From Rhizobium mayense (GTDB lineage: Bacteria > Pseudomonadota > Alphaproteobacteria > Rhizobiales > Rhizobiaceae), in assembly GCF_030272705.1 (NCBI RefSeq), contig NZ_JARFYM010000024.1:1-64000 (forward strand): a stretch of 64,000 nucleotides of DNA, given 5' to 3'. Shown here in pieces: positions 9,174 through 18,425 of this stretch; the stretch's first letter is position 1, and each line of letters starts with the position of its first letter. Position numbers and translations under genes: made by a program. Below the pieces are notes generated by a model. That model had not been told where the DNA came from. It did not search any database and worked only from the letters and a program-made list of their open reading frames with translations.

Positions 9174-10195
9174 AGACCGGAATACCCATGGATAAACGTT
9201 GCTTAATCGTTATCCCCTGCCTCAACGAAGAGAAGCACATCGGGCCGCTGATTGCCAAGCTCGGGCCGGCGCTGGACGAACTGGATGCCAGGATCGTGGT
9301 GGCCGATGGCGGCAGCACGGATAAAACCCGTGACATCGTCAGGGATATCGCCGTGGCCGATCCGCGCGTTCTCCTGCTCAATAACCCGAAACGGCTGCAA
9401 AGTGCCGCGATCAATCTCGCAATCGAAACCTTCGGTGACGACTACGACTATTTCATTCGCATCGACGCCCATGGCGACTATCCGGATGACTACTGCCAGA
9501 CGCTAGTGCGCGAGGCGGGCGCAACGGGAGCGGATTCCGTCGTGGTCGCGATGCGTACCATGGGCTTCAGCGCTTTCCAGAAGGCGACGGCTGTGGCGCA
9601 GAATTCAAAGCTCGGCAATGGCGGCTCGAAACATCGCGAAGGCGCCAAGGGGCACTGGGCCGACCACGGCCATCATGCATTGATGCGCATTGCCGCTTTC
9701 CGTGCCATCGGCGGCTATGACGAGACCTTCAGCCACAACGAGGATGCCGAGCTCGATTATCGGCTGCGGAAGGCGGGATATCGTATCTGGCTTACCGACA
9801 AGACGGCGATGACCTACTATCCGCGGGCCAGCATTCCGACGCTTTTCCGGCAGTATCTCGGCTATGGCCGCGGTCGGGCCCGCAATATCCTCAAGCATCG
9901 CAGCATGCCGAGCATTCGCCAGATGCTGCCGCTCGCCGTGGTGCCGATCTTTGTCGGCGCCTTTCTGGCGATCCTTAATTGGATCGCGGTCATTCCAGTC
10001 GGCCTATGGGCGTTCGCTTGCGTCGCCTATGGCTTCTGGATCGCCCTTGGCGAGCGCAACCCCTACGGACCGCTTGCTGCCATCTCGGCCATGGTCATGC
10101 ATTTCGCCTGGTCGATGGGCTTCTGGATGGAGGTGCTTAGCTTCCGTGGACGCGGGGTAGTACCAGCACACAGAACCGGGAGTGCCGCCCCGTGA
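9170..10195 (+). CDS. exoA: succinoglycan beta-1,3-glucosyltransferase ExoA
   Basis: GT2-family enzyme of 341 residues. The catalytic domain holds LIVIPCLNEEKHI, IVVADGGSTDKT, FIRIDAHGDYP (DxD-like DAH) and SHNEDAELDYRLRKAG. Two hydrophobic helices near residues 255-305 anchor it to the inner membrane. ExoA adds the first glucose to the galactose primer made by ExoY. AGAGGTGG lies upstream of the ATG at 9170. It overlaps exoL by four bases and exoM by four bases (GTGA), so exoL-exoA-exoM-exoO form a tightly coupled block. Confidence 0.9.
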   Translation: MKTGIPMDKRCLIVIPCLNEEKHIGPLIAKLGPALDELDARIVVADGGSTDKTRDIVRDIAVADPRVLLLNNPKRLQSAAINLAIETFGDDYDYFIRIDAHGDYPDDYCQTLVREAGATGADSVVVAMRTMGFSAFQKATAVAQNSKLGNGGSKHREGAKGHWADHGHHALMRIAAFRAIGGYDETFSHNEDAELDYRLRKAGYRIWLTDKTAMTYYPRASIPTLFRQYLGYGRGRARNILKHRSMPSIRQMLPLAVVPIFVGAFLAILNWIAVIPVGLWAFACVAYGFWIALGERNPYGPLAAISAMVMHFAWSMGFWMEVLSFRGRGVVPAHRTGSAAP

Positions 10196-11106
10196 AGATC
10201 GACATCGCCGTCTGCACCTATCGCCGTGCCGAACTGGACCAGACCTTGCTGTCGCTGGCGGTCTTGTCCGTTCCTGCCGGCACTCTCGTCCGCATTATCG
10301 TTGCGGACAACGACGTGACGCCGAGTGCGCGCAACCGTGTCGACGCCATGCGTTCGGCGGTGCCCTTCGAGATCACCTATGTGCATTGCCCCGCTTCGAA
10401 CATTTCGATTGCCCGCAATGCCTGCCTCGATCACGCGACCGGCGATTTTGTGGCCTTTATCGATGACGATGAGACCGCGTCGGAAGATTGGCTGGCGGAA
10501 CTGCTGGTGACGGCGGATACGACCGGGGCCGCTGCTGTTCTCGGCCCGGTGCGCGCCGTTTACCCGAACATGGCGCCCGCCTGGATGCGGCGTGGCGATT
10601 TCCATTCGACATTACCGGTCTGGGTCTCCGGCGAGATCCGCACGGGCTATACCTGCAATGCGCTGCTGCGGCGCAACACACCGTCTCTTACCGGCCGCCG
10701 CTTCAACATCGCGCTGGGGCGCAGCGGTGGCGAGGATACGGAATTCTTCGCCCACATGCACAAGGCGGGCGGACGGATCGCCTATGCCGAAGACGCTCTG
10801 GTCTACGAACCGGTGCCGAGCGGGCGGGCGACACGCGCCTGGCTTGCAAAGCGGCGTTTCCGCATGGGCCAGACCCATGGACGCATGCTGCTGGAGAGTT
10901 CGGCAGGTCTTGGCCGGTGGAAGGCGATTGCGCTCGCTGGCGCCAAATCCGCCTACTGCTTTGCCGCGGCCACGCTTCTTGCCGCTTTCCCCGTGCAGCG
11001 CCATCGCTATGGCCTGCGCGGCATCATGCACGCGGGTGTGGTCAGCGGCCTGTTCGGTGTCCGCGAAATTGAACAATACGGAAGTTTGGAGAAGGCACCG
11101 CAATGA
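10192..11106 (+). CDS. exoM: succinoglycan beta-1,4-glucosyltransferase ExoM
   Basis: GT2-family enzyme of 304 residues beginning KIDIAVCTYRRAELDQTL. Motifs are IIVADNDVTPSARNRV, NISIARNACLD, VAFIDDDETAS (DxD, residues about 87-90) and GGEDTEFFAHM. ExoM adds the third glucose in beta-1,4 linkage. It starts at a GTG with GGGAG upstream, overlapping the exoA stop, and its own TGA overlaps the exoO ATG. A hydrophobic patch near residue 245 may give peripheral membrane contact. Confidence 0.9.
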   Translation: MKIDIAVCTYRRAELDQTLLSLAVLSVPAGTLVRIIVADNDVTPSARNRVDAMRSAVPFEITYVHCPASNISIARNACLDHATGDFVAFIDDDETASEDWLAELLVTADTTGAAAVLGPVRAVYPNMAPAWMRRGDFHSTLPVWVSGEIRTGYTCNALLRRNTPSLTGRRFNIALGRSGGEDTEFFAHMHKAGGRIAYAEDALVYEPVPSGRATRAWLAKRRFRMGQTHGRMLLESSAGLGRWKAIALAGAKSAYCFAAATLLAAFPVQRHRYGLRGIMHAGVVSGLFGVREIEQYGSLEKAPQ

Positions 11107-12152
11107 CGGATTTCATCCCTGATGTCAGTTTCGTCATCGCAGCCTACAACGCCGAGGACACGCTGGAGCGCGCCATTGACAGCGCGCTTGCGCAGGGTGC
11201 CGTCAGCATGGAGGTGATCGTCGTCGACGATTGTTCCAGCGACAACACTCCGGCGATCGCCGGTAACCACGCCGACCCGCGGGTCCGGCTGGTGGCGATG
11301 CCCCGCAACGGCGGTCCAGCCGCGGCGCGCAATGCCGGCCTCGATGCCGCGCGCGGCCGATGGGTGGCCGTACTCGATTCCGACGATGCCCTGCGCCCGG
11401 ACCGGATGGCGCGGTTGATCGCGCGGGCCGAAAAGGCCGAAGCCCAGATCGTGGTCGACAATCTCGACATCATCCGGGGAGAGGACGCGGCCGCGAGCAC
11501 GATGTTTCCTGAAGCGGTGCTCACGCGCCTGCCCGTGCTGACGTTGGCGAAATTCATCTCGTCGAACATGATTTTCCACTCCGAGCATAATTTCGGCTAC
11601 ATGAAACCGGTCTTTGAGCGAGCCTTCCTGGAAAAGCATCGTCTCCGCTTCGATCAGTCCCTCCGGATCGGCGAGGATTACATCTTCCTCGCCTCCGCGC
11701 TGGCCAGAGGCGGCGTCTGCGCGGTCGAGCCGACTGCCGGCTATCTCTATTACATTCGCGAGGGCTCGATCTCGCGGGTGCTGAAGCGGGATCACGTCGA
11801 AGCGATGATTGCCGCCGACCGCACGTTTTTCGCTGACCATACTTTCGGTGCTGCCGCCCTTGCCGCCCAGCGGCGCCGGACGCGGAACCTGAAAGAAACA
11901 CTGTCCTTCCTGATGCTTGTCGACAGCATCAAGGACGGCGCCCTGCTGAACGCGCTGAAGATTGCATGCCGCAATCCACGCGCGGTTCGTCACTTGCGCA
12001 TGCCGATCGCAGCGCGTCTTCGTCGTCTTGCCGCCCTTCCTCGGGTTGGCGGTGAGGCAACCGTCCTGCGGGGCGGCGAAGTGGCTGCGACGTCTCAAAT
12101 CTCCTCCTCCCTCCCCAGTCTGGGCGCAGGCCCTCACTCTAATAAAGGATAG
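11103..12152 (+). CDS. exoO: succinoglycan beta-1,6-glucosyltransferase ExoO
   Basis: GT2-family enzyme of 349 residues. It shows VSFVIAAYNAEDTLERAI, VIVVDDCSSDNTPAI, GGPAAARNAGLDAARG, VAVLDSDDALRPDRM (DxD) and RIGEDYIFLASAL. ExoO starts the side chain by adding a beta-1,6 glucose. GGAGAAGG lies upstream of the ATG, and the start overlaps the exoM stop. The final 30 residues are Ser/Gly/Pro-rich and look poorly conserved. It is a paralogue of ExoU, sharing the FLEKHRLRFDQSLRIGEDY-type segment. Confidence 0.88.
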   Translation: MTDFIPDVSFVIAAYNAEDTLERAIDSALAQGAVSMEVIVVDDCSSDNTPAIAGNHADPRVRLVAMPRNGGPAAARNAGLDAARGRWVAVLDSDDALRPDRMARLIARAEKAEAQIVVDNLDIIRGEDAAASTMFPEAVLTRLPVLTLAKFISSNMIFHSEHNFGYMKPVFERAFLEKHRLRFDQSLRIGEDYIFLASALARGGVCAVEPTAGYLYYIREGSISRVLKRDHVEAMIAADRTFFADHTFGAAALAAQRRRTRNLKETLSFLMLVDSIKDGALLNALKIACRNPRAVRHLRMPIAARLRRLAALPRVGGEATVLRGGEVAATSQISSSLPSLGAGPHSNKG

Positions 12153-12156
12153 AGCC

Positions 12157-13062
12157 ATGGACCCTAAGCATCCTGTGAGAAAAGCAATCATCCCGGTTGC
12201 CGGCAACGGAACCCGTTTCCTGCCCGCCACAAAGGCTATGCCGAAGGAAATGCTGACGATCGTCGATCGTCCGGTGGTGCAATACGCCGTCGATGAGGCC
12301 ATCGAGGCCGGCATCGAACACATCGTTTTTGTCACCAGCCGCAACAAGTCGGCGATTGAAGATCATTTCGACGACACACCTGAGCTGATCTCCTCGCTGC
12401 ACAGGGCTGGCAAGACAAAGCAGGTCTCCGAACTGGAAAGTCTCCTGCCCAGAGCCGGTTCGATCAGCTTTACCCGGCAGCAGGCGCCGCTGGGCCTTGG
12501 TCATGCCGTCTGGTGTGCCCGCGACCTGATCGGCAATGAGCCGTTCGCGCTGCTGCTGCCCGACATGGTCTGCCACGGCCTGCGCGGCTGCATGGCCGGG
12601 CTCATGGACCTCTATGATGAAGTTGGCGGCAACATCGTCGCGGTCGAGGAATGTGCACCGGAAGAGACCTCGAAATACGGCATCATCGGCCGGGGAGCAC
12701 CGGTTCGGCACGGCTTCGGTGTGACCAAAATGGTTGAGAAACCGCATCCGTCGGAAGCGCCTTCTAACTTTTACCTTAATGGGCGCTATATTCTCCAGCC
12801 TGAGATTTTCGACATCCTCGCGCGCCAGGAGCGCGGCGCCGGTAACGAAATCCAACTGACCGACGGTATGCTGCGCCTGTCGCAAACACAGGCCTTCCAT
12901 GCCCAGGCCTACAGCGGAAAGACTTTCGATTGCGGATCGAAGCAAGGCTTCATCGAAGCGAATGTCGCCTTCGCGCTTGCACGCACCGATATCGGCGGTC
13001 TCGTCTATGACTCGATCCGAAACCTGGTTCTCTCGCACGAAGCGCAGATGACCGCAGCATAA
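12157..13062 (+). CDS. exoN: UTP-glucose-1-phosphate uridylyltransferase ExoN
   Basis: UDP-glucose pyrophosphorylase of the GalU/ExoN family, 301 residues. It makes UDP-glucose, the donor for the seven glucoses of the repeat. The N-terminal loop KAIIPVAGNGTRFLPATKAMPKEML is the nucleotide-binding and uridylyl-transfer motif; the second Gly-rich position is Asn rather than the usual Gly (AGNGTR versus AGLGTR). Later motifs are KPHPSEAPSNFYLNGRYIL and FDCGSKQGFIEAN. The ATG at 12157 has AAGGATAG upstream, and an open frame extending back into exoO is not coding. It starts five bases after the exoO stop. Confidence 0.93.
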   Translation: MDPKHPVRKAIIPVAGNGTRFLPATKAMPKEMLTIVDRPVVQYAVDEAIEAGIEHIVFVTSRNKSAIEDHFDDTPELISSLHRAGKTKQVSELESLLPRAGSISFTRQQAPLGLGHAVWCARDLIGNEPFALLLPDMVCHGLRGCMAGLMDLYDEVGGNIVAVEECAPEETSKYGIIGRGAPVRHGFGVTKMVEKPHPSEAPSNFYLNGRYILQPEIFDILARQERGAGNEIQLTDGMLRLSQTQAFHAQAYSGKTFDCGSKQGFIEANVAFALARTDIGGLVYDSIRNLVLSHEAQMTAA

Positions 13063-13078
13063 GCCGCTTCAGACTTTC

Positions 13079-13103
13079 GCCTGCGGCCTCGATGGCCGCA
13101 GGC
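13079..13103. repeat. hairpin between exoN and exoP
   Basis: GCCTGCGGCC, loop TCGAT, GGCCGCAGGC forms a perfect 10-bp stem 17 bp after exoN. There is no T-run, so full termination is unlikely; partial attenuation or mRNA 3' protection between exoN and exoP is the likely role. Confidence 0.5.
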
Positions 13104-13146
13104 CAGAGCCGTTATTCATTTAGGCTTCTCCGACAAGGTGGTCGCC

Positions 13147-15489
13147 ATGCATCAGAAGAATTTCACCTTCCACAGCGCCCTTCCCAAGGCGGACGATCAG
13201 GATGGTTTCATCGACCTCGACCGGCTGATGGCGGTCGTGACCCGTCGCATTCGCACCATTCTCGCCGGCGTGGCCCTTTTCGTCGCGCTGGCGGTCGCTT
13301 ATCTCGTGACCGCACCTTCGAGCTATACGTCTGCGACACAGATATTGCTTGACGAAACCATGACCAAATACGCGGAGGACCAGCCGCCGGCGGCCAGCAG
13401 CCAACAGGCCGACATGGAGATCGCCAGCGCTGTCGAAATCCTGAAATCCAACGAAATGGCGTTGCGCGTCGTCGATGCGGCTGGCCTCCTCAACAATGAC
13501 GCGATCCTGAATCCGCCGCAGTCGCCGGTAGCGCTGATCAAATCCGGCGTGAAGTCGATTGCCAGCGCCTTCAAGCCGGCGAAGCCGCCGCTAACTCCCG
13601 AAGAGGCCCGCGAGGCGCAACGTCAACAAATCGCCGCGACATTGCAGGACGCTCTGAAGGTTGAGCGTGTGACCCGTAGTTCCGTCGTCTCGGTATCTTT
13701 CGACTCGACCGATCCGCAATTGGCCGCCAAGGTTACGGCCGCCTATGCCGACGCCTATCTCACCGATCAGCTGAACGCCAATTTCGATGCGACCGAACGG
13801 GCATCCGTCTGGCTGCAGGAACGGTTGAACGACTTGCGCCAGCGTTCGCAACAGGCTTCGCTCGAAGTCGAAAAATACAAGGCGGACAATGGTTTGACTC
13901 AGACGGGCGGCGAGCTGATGTCGGAACAGCAGATTTCCGATCTCAACAAACAGCTGATCATCGCCCAGGCGGATACCGCCAGCGCCTCGGCACGCTACAA
14001 TCAATATAAATCGATTATTGACCAGGGGCCGGACAATGCGGTGAAAAACGCAACGATCTCGTCCAGCCAGACCGACAACAGCGTGTTGCAGGATCTGAAG
14101 ACCCGCTATCTCCAAGTGCAGAAGCGCGAGCAGGACGTGACGCAGAATTTTGGCGCCGATCATCCCCAGGCCGTGGCGCTGAAGGCGGAGCGCGAGGATA
14201 TCACCCGGCAGATCTATCAGGAGCTCCAGCAATTGACGGCGAGCTACAAGAATGAACTTGACGTGGCACAGTCGCGTGCGGTGTCGCTGCGCGAGAGCAT
14301 CGAGGGTGTGGTCGGCAAGAATTCCGAGGCCAACAAATCCCTCGTGCACTTGAACGAGCTTAATCAGAAGGCGACCGCGCTGAAGACGCTCTACGAATCC
14401 TATCTCAGCCGTTATGAAGAGGCATCGCAGCAGCGCTCCTTCCCGATCGCCAAGGCACGTGTCATATCTGCTGCTGGCGTTCCGACTGCACCGTCTGCCC
14501 CGAAAAAGACGCTCGCACTGGCACTTTCGGTCGTTCTTGGCTTGATGGCCGGCGGTGCTTTTGCCGCGCTCCAGGAATTCCGTGATCGCTACTTCCGGGT
14601 CGAAGGCGATGTCCGCGCAGCGCTCGGGCTTAAATTCCTGGGCTATCTGCCGCTACTCGGTCAGCAGTCGCTCGACAGGAAGAAGGGCCGCAAACGCAAA
14701 GCTGGGGCCGCACCGGCAACGGCCGAGGATGCCGAAAACGGCGTGGCTTTCGAACGCATCATGCGTGTCTCGGTCGAGGCGCCGCGTTCGATATTCGCCG
14801 AAACCCTGCGCAACGCCAAGCTTGCCAGCGACGTCATGCTGCAAGGGCGAGCAGATCGCGTCATCGGCGTCGTCTCGGCGCTGCCCGGCGAAGGCAAGTC
14901 GACGACGGCAGCAAATTTTGCCGCCCTGCTCGCAAGCAGCGGCAAACGCACGCTGTTGATCGATGCCGACTTGCGCAATCCCGGTTTGAGCCGGATGCTG
15001 AAGTCGCCGCCACAGACTGGTCTCATCGAGGCGGTTCTCGGCGAGGTTCCCTGGGCAAGCGCCGTCAGGGTGGATCCGCGCACCAAACTCGCCATTCTAC
15101 CGGTGGTGCTGCGCGATCACCTGTTGCACACCAGCGAGCTCCTGTCTTCGCAGGGGATGATGAATCTGATGGAGAATGCGCGGAAGATGTTCGACTATGT
15201 CGTCGTCGACCTTGCGCCGCTGGGCCCTGTCATCGACGCCAAGGCATTCGCGCCGCAGGTGGACGCCTTCCTGTTCGTTGCCGAATGGGGCGCGACGCCG
15301 ACCAATCTCGTCAGGGATATTCTGGAACAGGAGCCGCAGATCAGTTCGCGCATCCTGGGCGTCATCCTCAACAAGACGGATATGTCCGAACTGTCGCGCT
15401 ATAGCGACTTCGGTGGCACGGAGCGCTATCGGCAGAAATACACCAGCTACTACACCGAGGAGCGGCCAAAGGCGGAGATCGACGCCTAA
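13147..15489 (+). CDS. exoP: succinoglycan chain-length determinant and BY-kinase ExoP
   Basis: Polysaccharide co-polymerase with fused tyrosine autokinase, 780 residues. An N-terminal Wzz domain follows the first transmembrane helix (about 36-56). Long coiled-coil periplasmic helices span about 150-430, then a Pro-rich GVPTAPSAPKKT segment and a second helix (about 455-475). The cytoplasmic domain has Walker A GEGKST near residue 582, Walker A' LLIDADLR and Walker B DYVVVDLAP. The tail YSDFGGTERYRQKYTSYY is the tyrosine cluster for autophosphorylation. ExoP sets chain length and couples export. ATG 13147 is chosen since AAGGTGG lies five bases upstream; an in-frame GTG lies at 13138. Confidence 0.92.
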   Translation: MHQKNFTFHSALPKADDQDGFIDLDRLMAVVTRRIRTILAGVALFVALAVAYLVTAPSSYTSATQILLDETMTKYAEDQPPAASSQQADMEIASAVEILKSNEMALRVVDAAGLLNNDAILNPPQSPVALIKSGVKSIASAFKPAKPPLTPEEAREAQRQQIAATLQDALKVERVTRSSVVSVSFDSTDPQLAAKVTAAYADAYLTDQLNANFDATERASVWLQERLNDLRQRSQQASLEVEKYKADNGLTQTGGELMSEQQISDLNKQLIIAQADTASASARYNQYKSIIDQGPDNAVKNATISSSQTDNSVLQDLKTRYLQVQKREQDVTQNFGADHPQAVALKAEREDITRQIYQELQQLTASYKNELDVAQSRAVSLRESIEGVVGKNSEANKSLVHLNELNQKATALKTLYESYLSRYEEASQQRSFPIAKARVISAAGVPTAPSAPKKTLALALSVVLGLMAGGAFAALQEFRDRYFRVEGDVRAALGLKFLGYLPLLGQQSLDRKKGRKRKAGAAPATAEDAENGVAFERIMRVSVEAPRSIFAETLRNAKLASDVMLQGRADRVIGVVSALPGEGKSTTAANFAALLASSGKRTLLIDADLRNPGLSRMLKSPPQTGLIEAVLGEVPWASAVRVDPRTKLAILPVVLRDHLLHTSELLSSQGMMNLMENARKMFDYVVVDLAPLGPVIDAKAFAPQVDAFLFVAEWGATPTNLVRDILEQEPQISSRILGVILNKTDMSELSRYSDFGGTERYRQKYTSYYTEERPKAEIDA

Positions 15490-15524
15490 AGGTCGCTCCA
15501 GCCTCCTGAACCTAGGGCCACCAC

Positions 15525-16412
15525 CTACGCTTTCGACGCCTTGGCGCCAGCGCGTGCCAAGGCGTTTTCGCGCCAAATGGTGAAAATGCCCGCGGCCACG
15601 ACGATAATTGCACCGGCGACCGTATTGAAATTGAGGGTCTCGCCGAAAATCGACACACCGATGATCGCGGAAAAGACGAGTTGTAGATAGGTGAGTGGCT
15701 GGATCACGACTGCGTCGAGAAGATCGTAGGCGCGGATGAGAAAATAGTGGCTCGACATGCCGGTGAGGCAGAGTACACCCATGAAAACCCAGTCATGTGG
15801 CGCAAGCGGTGTCCAGAAGAACGGCCCGATGCAGCTCATCGCGACAGCACCGACGATGCCGGTGTAGAAAAAGCTGGTCATCGCGGAGTCGTCACGGCTC
15901 ACATAGCGGGTGAGGACGACATAAAACGAAAACAGCAGGGCGCCTGAAAGCGGCACCAGGAAACGGATGTCGAAAAAGCCGCTTTCGGGTTTCAGGATCA
16001 GCAGCACGCCAACGAAGCCAATGCAGATCGCCAGCCAACGCCGCCAACCGACTTTTTCGCCAAGGATCGGCACCGACAACAATGCCACCATCAATGGTCC
16101 GGACGAGAAGATCGCCTGCGAACGGGCAAGGCCGACAATGACGAAGGACGAGATGGCGACGACGATCTGGGAGGCGAGCAATAGCCCGCGGGCTATCTGC
16201 AAGCGCGGTCGCTTGGTGTGGACGGCGACACGCAATCCGCCCGGCGACTTTGACGCCATCGCCACGGCAAAGAGCATGAAGGCCCAATAGCGGATCATCG
16301 CCACGAAGAGTGGCGGATAGGCACTGACCAAGTGTTTGGAGATGCCGTCCTGTATGGCAAAAATGCTGATTGCCAACAGCGTGAAGACATAACCGGCTGT
16401 ATTGGATTTCAT
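15525..16412 (-). CDS. EamA/DMT-family transporter
   Basis: Ten-helix inner-membrane transporter of 295 residues with two EamA repeats (about 5-140 and 150-285). Visible traits are LLAISIFAIQDGISKHLVSAYPP in helix 1 and GLARSQAIFSSGPLMVALLSVPILGEKVGW in the first repeat, matched by ILGE/IFGE motifs in both halves. The family exports amino acids or other small metabolites; the substrate is unknown. It converges on exoP with a 36-bp gap and carries the exo terminator within its 3' end. Nothing ties it functionally to the exo genes. Confidence 0.8.
   Translation of the reverse strand: MKSNTAGYVFTLLAISIFAIQDGISKHLVSAYPPLFVAMIRYWAFMLFAVAMASKSPGGLRVAVHTKRPRLQIARGLLLASQIVVAISSFVIVGLARSQAIFSSGPLMVALLSVPILGEKVGWRRWLAICIGFVGVLLILKPESGFFDIRFLVPLSGALLFSFYVVLTRYVSRDDSAMTSFFYTGIVGAVAMSCIGPFFWTPLAPHDWVFMGVLCLTGMSSHYFLIRAYDLLDAVVIQPLTYLQLVFSAIIGVSIFGETLNFNTVAGAIIVVAAGIFTIWRENALARAGAKASKA
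15536..15568 (+). terminator. probable terminator of the exo operon, inside the convergent gene
   Basis: ACGCCTTGGC (15536-15545) pairs with GCCAAGGCGT (15556-15565), followed by TTT. The stem is 47 bp past exoP and lies within the last codons of the convergent EamA gene (AKASKA tail), so one sequence serves as both code and terminator. Confidence 0.6.
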
Positions 16413-16541
16413 TTCAATTCGAAGAAAGATCGTATGCGGGCCCCGGAAGCGCCGGCCGACCCGACGCTGCCGGTCACAATAGGCTATTCTATCTTTCGAT
16501 CATAGGGTTCGGCATCCGGCTCACTACACGAAATGTGTCGA

Positions 16542-17102
16542 TCAGCTCTTTTGCGTGCTTTCGACAAAGGCGGCGAAACCCTGGACGAAAGCGGCGAGGT
16601 TCTGCTTGATTTTCTCGTCGACGATTTGACCTTCCGCATCGAAAACGCTGCCGGCACGCGAAACCATCAGCCGGCCGCCGAACCAGGGATTGGCACCAAT
16701 GGTTCGCAGCACGGATAGCCAGGCATTCTGACTGAGGATCGTGCCGAAATTGCCGGGCGATGCGCCGAGAACGGCAACAGGCTTGGCCCTGAAGATGCGG
16801 GGAATATCGCTGGACGGCCGGGTCATCCAATCGATCGCGTTCTTGAAGACGCCGGGAAGCGAATTGTTGTATTCCGGCGTGAACAGCATCAGTCCATCGG
16901 CAGCCGCAGCAAGCTCCTTGAGCTCGGTGACCTTCTCTGGGATACCCTCGCCGACCTCGACATCAGCGTCATAAAGTGGGACGCCGTGGATGGTCGCGGC
17001 TATGAGCTCGACACCCGGCGGCGCAAGTTCGACGGCGGCGTGCAGCAGCGCCGTGTTGAAAGAGCCTTTACGGAGGCTGCCTGATATACCGACTAGTTTC
17101 AA
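16542..17102 (-). CDS. NADPH-dependent FMN reductase
   Basis: Flavodoxin-fold protein of 186 residues of the ChrR/YieF-like FMN reductase family. The phosphate-binding loop is GISGSLRKGSFNTAL near the start and the flavin ring loop is TPEYNNSLPGVFKNAIDWMTRP at about 75-95. It would reduce quinones, chromate or free flavin using NADPH. Its direction matches the moc-like genes 85 bp upstream, so it may be a distal member of that unit, possibly feeding reduced flavin, but it could have its own promoter. Confidence 0.82.
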   Translation of the reverse strand: MKLVGISGSLRKGSFNTALLHAAVELAPPGVELIAATIHGVPLYDADVEVGEGIPEKVTELKELAAAADGLMLFTPEYNNSLPGVFKNAIDWMTRPSSDIPRIFRAKPVAVLGASPGNFGTILSQNAWLSVLRTIGANPWFGGRLMVSRAGSVFDAEGQIVDEKIKQNLAAFVQGFAAFVESTQKS

Positions 17103-17187
17103 CGCGTCCTCCTTAGCTATTGTTATAAGGAGAGAGATTTATGGTTCGAGGCCGTTCGTCAAGGGCTGGCGAACGCCTAGAGGTGGA

Positions 17188-18414
17188 TCATGCAGCAAGA
17201 AGTGATTTAAGTTTGATGTGGTTTGCCGTGAGCGCCACCGGATCCGGGCATATGCGGGCACCGATCAGCATTTCGGCGAGGCGGATATCACGGGCCACCG
17301 CATTGCCGCGACCGATGCCGCTCGCAGCGAGCAGGCGCCCGGTTTCATCGACATGGAAAAGGATGAATGCGTCGTCGCTGAGATCACGCCTGAACATCGT
17401 CGTCGCGCCATCGGCGAGGCCGGCGATCTGCAGCGTCAGATCATATTGATCGGACCAGAACCACGGCACGGCCGAGATACTGTTTTGTGCGCCAAGCAAA
17501 TTGGCTGCGGCCAAGGTTCCCTGCTCCTGCGCGTTGCGCCAGGATTCCAGGCGAACCCGCCGTCCGCCATAGAGCGCCAAGGGGAAGGAGCAGCAATCGC
17601 CGGCGGCGTAAACGTCGGTCGCAGATGTTTCCAACCGCTCGTTGACGGCGATGCCGTTGTCGATCGCAAGCCCCGCTTTTTCCGCCAGGGCGACGTTCGG
17701 CTGCGCGCCGATTCCGATCAGGACAAGATCGGTGGAAATCACCTCGCCGCTCGCCAGGCGAACAATCGCATTGTCTGCCCCATCCTCCACGGCCATAATG
17801 GTCTCCCCGCAGCGGATATCGACGCCTTCTTCGCGATGACGCTGCGTTATCACCTCGGCTACGGCCTCCGGGACGCCTCGTTTCAACACGCGCGGCAGGC
17901 CCTCGATGACGGTTGCGTCCGCGCCAAGCCTGCGCGCCGTGGCCGCCAGCTCGAGACCGATAAAGCCGCCGCCGATGATGGCGATGTGTCGGCCCGGGAG
18001 AAGTGCCGCCCGCAAGGCCAGAGCGTCGGCGTGGCTGCGGAGCATGCGAATACGCTCGCCGGTTCTCGTGACACCGGGAAAGCTGCGCGCGGATGCACCG
18101 GTCGCCAGCAGCAATTTGTCGTAGCCAACCTTTTCGCCGTTTGTGAGTGTGACCAGCTTGCCGATCGGGTCGATGTCGGTCGCATCGATACCCAGCCGCA
18201 GATCGATGCCCTGCTCCACATAACGCTCCAATGCGGCCACGAACTTCGGCTCATGGGCGTGGACGAGGCCTTCCTTCGAGAGCGGCGGGCGTTCATAGGG
18301 GGCAACCGGCTCGGCGCCGATCAAGGTGATGTCGCCTTTAAAGCCCTTCTCCCTGAGCGCAAAGGCCGCGCGAGCACCACACTCTCCCGCCCCGACAATA
18401 ATGAAATGCGGCAT
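17188..18414 (-). CDS. FAD-dependent ferredoxin reductase, MocF-like
   Basis: NAD(P)H:ferredoxin reductase of the BphA4/rubredoxin reductase class, 408 residues. The FAD site is IIVGAGECGARAAFAL (7-22), ERPPLSKE follows at about 40, and the NAD site is IAIIGGGFIGLELA (about 145). The second FAD motif is DVYAAGDCCSFP near 265, and the C-terminal reductase domain begins about 320. It would pass electrons from NADH to the Rieske ferredoxin encoded just upstream. The trio resembles MocD-MocE-MocF of rhizopine (3-O-methyl-scyllo-inosamine) catabolism in Rhizobium leguminosarum. The start has AAGGAGC eight bases upstream. Confidence 0.85.
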   Translation of the reverse strand: MPHFIIVGAGECGARAAFALREKGFKGDITLIGAEPVAPYERPPLSKEGLVHAHEPKFVAALERYVEQGIDLRLGIDATDIDPIGKLVTLTNGEKVGYDKLLLATGASARSFPGVTRTGERIRMLRSHADALALRAALLPGRHIAIIGGGFIGLELAATARRLGADATVIEGLPRVLKRGVPEAVAEVITQRHREEGVDIRCGETIMAVEDGADNAIVRLASGEVISTDLVLIGIGAQPNVALAEKAGLAIDNGIAVNERLETSATDVYAAGDCCSFPLALYGGRRVRLESWRNAQEQGTLAAANLLGAQNSISAVPWFWSDQYDLTLQIAGLADGATTMFRRDLSDDAFILFHVDETGRLLAASGIGRGNAVARDIRLAEMLIGARICPDPVALTANHIKLKSLLAA

Positions 18415-18425
18415 GCTCTTGCTCC

